The notes under the pieces are model-generated. The model did not search any database, had not been told where the DNA came from, and saw only the letters and a list, made by a program, of their open reading frames with translations. The position numbers and the translations under genes are program-made. DNA of 6,706 nt from Acidimicrobiales bacterium (lineage in GTDB: Bacteria > Actinomycetota > Acidimicrobiia > Acidimicrobiales > Poriferisodalaceae), in assembly GCA_030749275.1 (NCBI GenBank), contig JASMKJ010000406.1, positions 1 to 6,706 on the forward strand. Direction: 5' to 3'. Shown piece by piece: positions 5,218 to 6,706 of this stretch (the stretch's first letter is position 1; each line of letters opens with the position of its first letter).

Positions 5218-6552
5218 GTGACACAGGTCGACGAGCCAGTCCTAGGGACTGGCGAACAAGTTTCGACCCATCACCCGGACATTGAGCGAGTGCAGCGCCG
5301 CACCGTCCGAACGCTGCTTGTTAGTCAAATGTGCGGCGGAATCGGATTGGTTGCTGGTTATTCTGTGACGGCTCTGCTAGCGGATGACATCACAGGCTCA
5401 AAGACCTTGGCGGGCCTTGCCGCTGCCTCTCTGTCGATCGGGGCGGCGATTGCATCCTTCCCATTGGCACGAATCATGGCCCGAAGCGGCAGACGGCCCG
5501 GTCTCCTGACGGGTTATGTCCTCGCTTCAACCGGTGCGTTCCTTGCGGTATTGGCGGCAATCACCCGACAGTTTCTGTTCTTGCCTCTCGGTGTGGCTCT
5601 CGTCGGCGTCGGCAACGCGACCAACATGGCGACCCGCTACGCTGCAGCGGACCTCGCTAAGCCCGAACGCCGAGCGTCGACGATTGGTTTGGTCGTCGCC
5701 GCCACGACGATCGGTTCGGGTTTCGGATCTTTGGTTTCCCTGTCGGTCTTCGATCCCATCGGACGCCGTGTCGGACTCCCCGATTACGCGGGTTCGTTCC
5801 TTATAGGCGCGTTGCTCTTCCTTGTGGCAGCCGCGGTTGTAGAGATTCGATTGCGGCCGGACCCGCTGGTAGTTGCCGGTGGGGTGGGGAGCGCCGACGA
5901 AGACACAAGACTGCCTTTTAGCGCAGCGTTGGGACTGATCCTCGCGAACTCCAAGGCTCGACTAGCAGTGTTCGCGATGATGGCCAGCCAGGCGACGATG
6001 GTCGCCACCATGACCCTCACTCCACTGCACATGAACGATGGAGGACAAAGCAACGGCGCGATCAGCATCATGTTGTTCAGCCACATCCTTGGCATGTACG
6101 CCTTTAGTCCATTGGTCGGTCGGCTCGCCGATCAGGTCGGGCGTTACCCGATGCTGATTTGCTCCGGCGTGCTCTGCGTAGCCGGTGCGTTGTGGGCTGG
6201 TTTCACTCCACCTGAAGGGTTTATTGGAATCACTGGCGGTCAGACCGTGATCGGCTTCGCGTGGTGTTTCGGCGTCATCGCTGCGAGCGGACTGCTAACG
6301 GACTCGTTTCCGGTTGAACAACGCGCCAGTGTCCAAGGTGCGGGGGACATGTGCATGATGGCTTTCGGGGCAGTCGCTGGTATTTCCGCTGGTGCCATTG
6401 TTTCCTATCGCAGCTATCTCGATCTCAACCTGGCCGCTGCGATTCTTGGTGTAGCCCTGGTGTTTGCAGTGTTGTTCACCGCTGCCACTACCGCCCGGCT
6501 GGGTCAGCGTGGGCGAACCGTGTTCGCTGTCACACCGGTGTCCGATAACTGA
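5218..6552 (+). CDS. Major facilitator superfamily (MFS) transporter
   Basis: With the start at GTG 5218 the protein has 444 residues, the normal length for a 12-helix MFS exporter or importer in the cytoplasmic membrane. The loop between helices 2 and 3 carries the MFS A motif in a variant form, LARIMARSGRRPGLLTG (83-99). The second half repeats it as GRLADQVGRYPML (301-313), showing the internal duplication of the two six-helix bundles. A hydrophilic stretch with GSADEDTR at about 210-232 is the central cytoplasmic loop. The N-terminal 30 residues are hydrophilic and charged. The substrate is not identifiable. The gene is divergent from the cupredoxin-like gene, with a dyad between them, which suggests linked regulation; a copper, metal or drug efflux role would be a guess. 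The codon pattern is close to that of the cluster upstream. Confidence 0.88.
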   Translation: MTQVDEPVLGTGEQVSTHHPDIERVQRRTVRTLLVSQMCGGIGLVAGYSVTALLADDITGSKTLAGLAAASLSIGAAIASFPLARIMARSGRRPGLLTGYVLASTGAFLAVLAAITRQFLFLPLGVALVGVGNATNMATRYAAADLAKPERRASTIGLVVAATTIGSGFGSLVSLSVFDPIGRRVGLPDYAGSFLIGALLFLVAAAVVEIRLRPDPLVVAGGVGSADEDTRLPFSAALGLILANSKARLAVFAMMASQATMVATMTLTPLHMNDGGQSNGAISIMLFSHILGMYAFSPLVGRLADQVGRYPMLICSGVLCVAGALWAGFTPPEGFIGITGGQTVIGFAWCFGVIAASGLLTDSFPVEQRASVQGAGDMCMMAFGAVAGISAGAIVSYRSYLDLNLAAAILGVALVFAVLFTAATTARLGQRGRTVFAVTPVSDN

Positions 6553-6706
6553 CTCGTAGCTAACTCGCCGTCCTGGTAATGGGCGATTCAAGCGGGTTTT
6601 CATCGCCGGAGCCTTCGATGGGTATTTGGCGGTAGGTACCTTTATCGAGCTTTCGGGAGCACAACAAAAACGAATGCCACATAGTGGAGAGAAGCTGCGG
6701 TAACGG
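6553..6706. other. Tail region without a firm gene; possible end of a convergent minus-strand gene
   Basis: No plus-strand gene is visible. On the minus strand one frame is open from the window edge to a TAG at 6562-6560, giving 48 residues with the segment STMWHSFLLCSRKLDKGTYR. This could be the C-terminus of a convergent gene ending 7 nt after the MFS stop, but a second minus frame is also open through the region and a third is open until 6642, so coding status is undecided. GGCGAT (6582-6587) and ATCGCC (6602-6607) form a 6-bp inverted repeat with a 14-nt loop, and TCGCC (6565-6569) with GGCGA (6582-6586) is an alternative pair. Neither has a T tract directly after it. Confidence 0.3.

Noticed and set aside
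6601..6706. Possible tRNA (for example selC) at the window end
   Set aside because: No cloverleaf arms, GGTTCGAAT-like T-loop or acceptor pairing could be found.

Overview
The window looks like a bacterial chromosome segment of moderate to high GC. The gene style (GTG and TTG starts, clear Shine-Dalgarno sites, MDR and TauD-type enzymes) would fit Actinobacteria or Acidimicrobiia-like lineages, but this is an inference and no marker gene is present. The first gene (ending at 780) is visibly more GC-rich in its third codon positions than the genes after about 950, and a hairpin terminator separates them.

Layout: (1) 1-780, the 3' part of a P5C-reductase-like oxidoreductase gene, followed by a terminator-like hairpin. 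(2) 956-4635, a same-strand cluster with a small three-helix membrane protein, a TauD/TfdA-type Fe(II)/2-oxoglutarate dioxygenase, a redox protein whose frame is interrupted by one in-frame TGA, and a zinc-free MDR-type NAD(P)H oxidoreductase preceded by a long inverted repeat. (3) 4729-5121 on the minus strand, a membrane-anchored cupredoxin-like protein, divergent from (4) 5218-6552, a 12-helix MFS transporter. (5) 6553-6706, a tail with no firm gene.

The standout is the interrupted gene at 2278-3405. The TGA at 2506-2508 sits exactly where a thioredoxin/peroxiredoxin-like protein has the nucleophilic Cys of its WCxxC site. It gives WUPPC when read as selenocysteine, the same frame continues for about 300 codons, and a perfect 7-bp hairpin with a GUU loop begins 14 nt after the TGA, at the distance expected of a bacterial SECIS. 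The predicted selenoprotein is a fusion of an AhpC/TSA-like redox domain (with Sec) and a C-terminal DsbD-alpha-like domain that has its own CxxxxC pair. A standard gene caller would split it into two hypothetical genes.

How the genes work together is inference: an oxygen-dependent dioxygenase, a Sec-based thiol redox protein and an NAD(P)H oxidoreductase in one transcription direction suggest a small oxidative or detoxifying module. The substrate cannot be read from the sequence.
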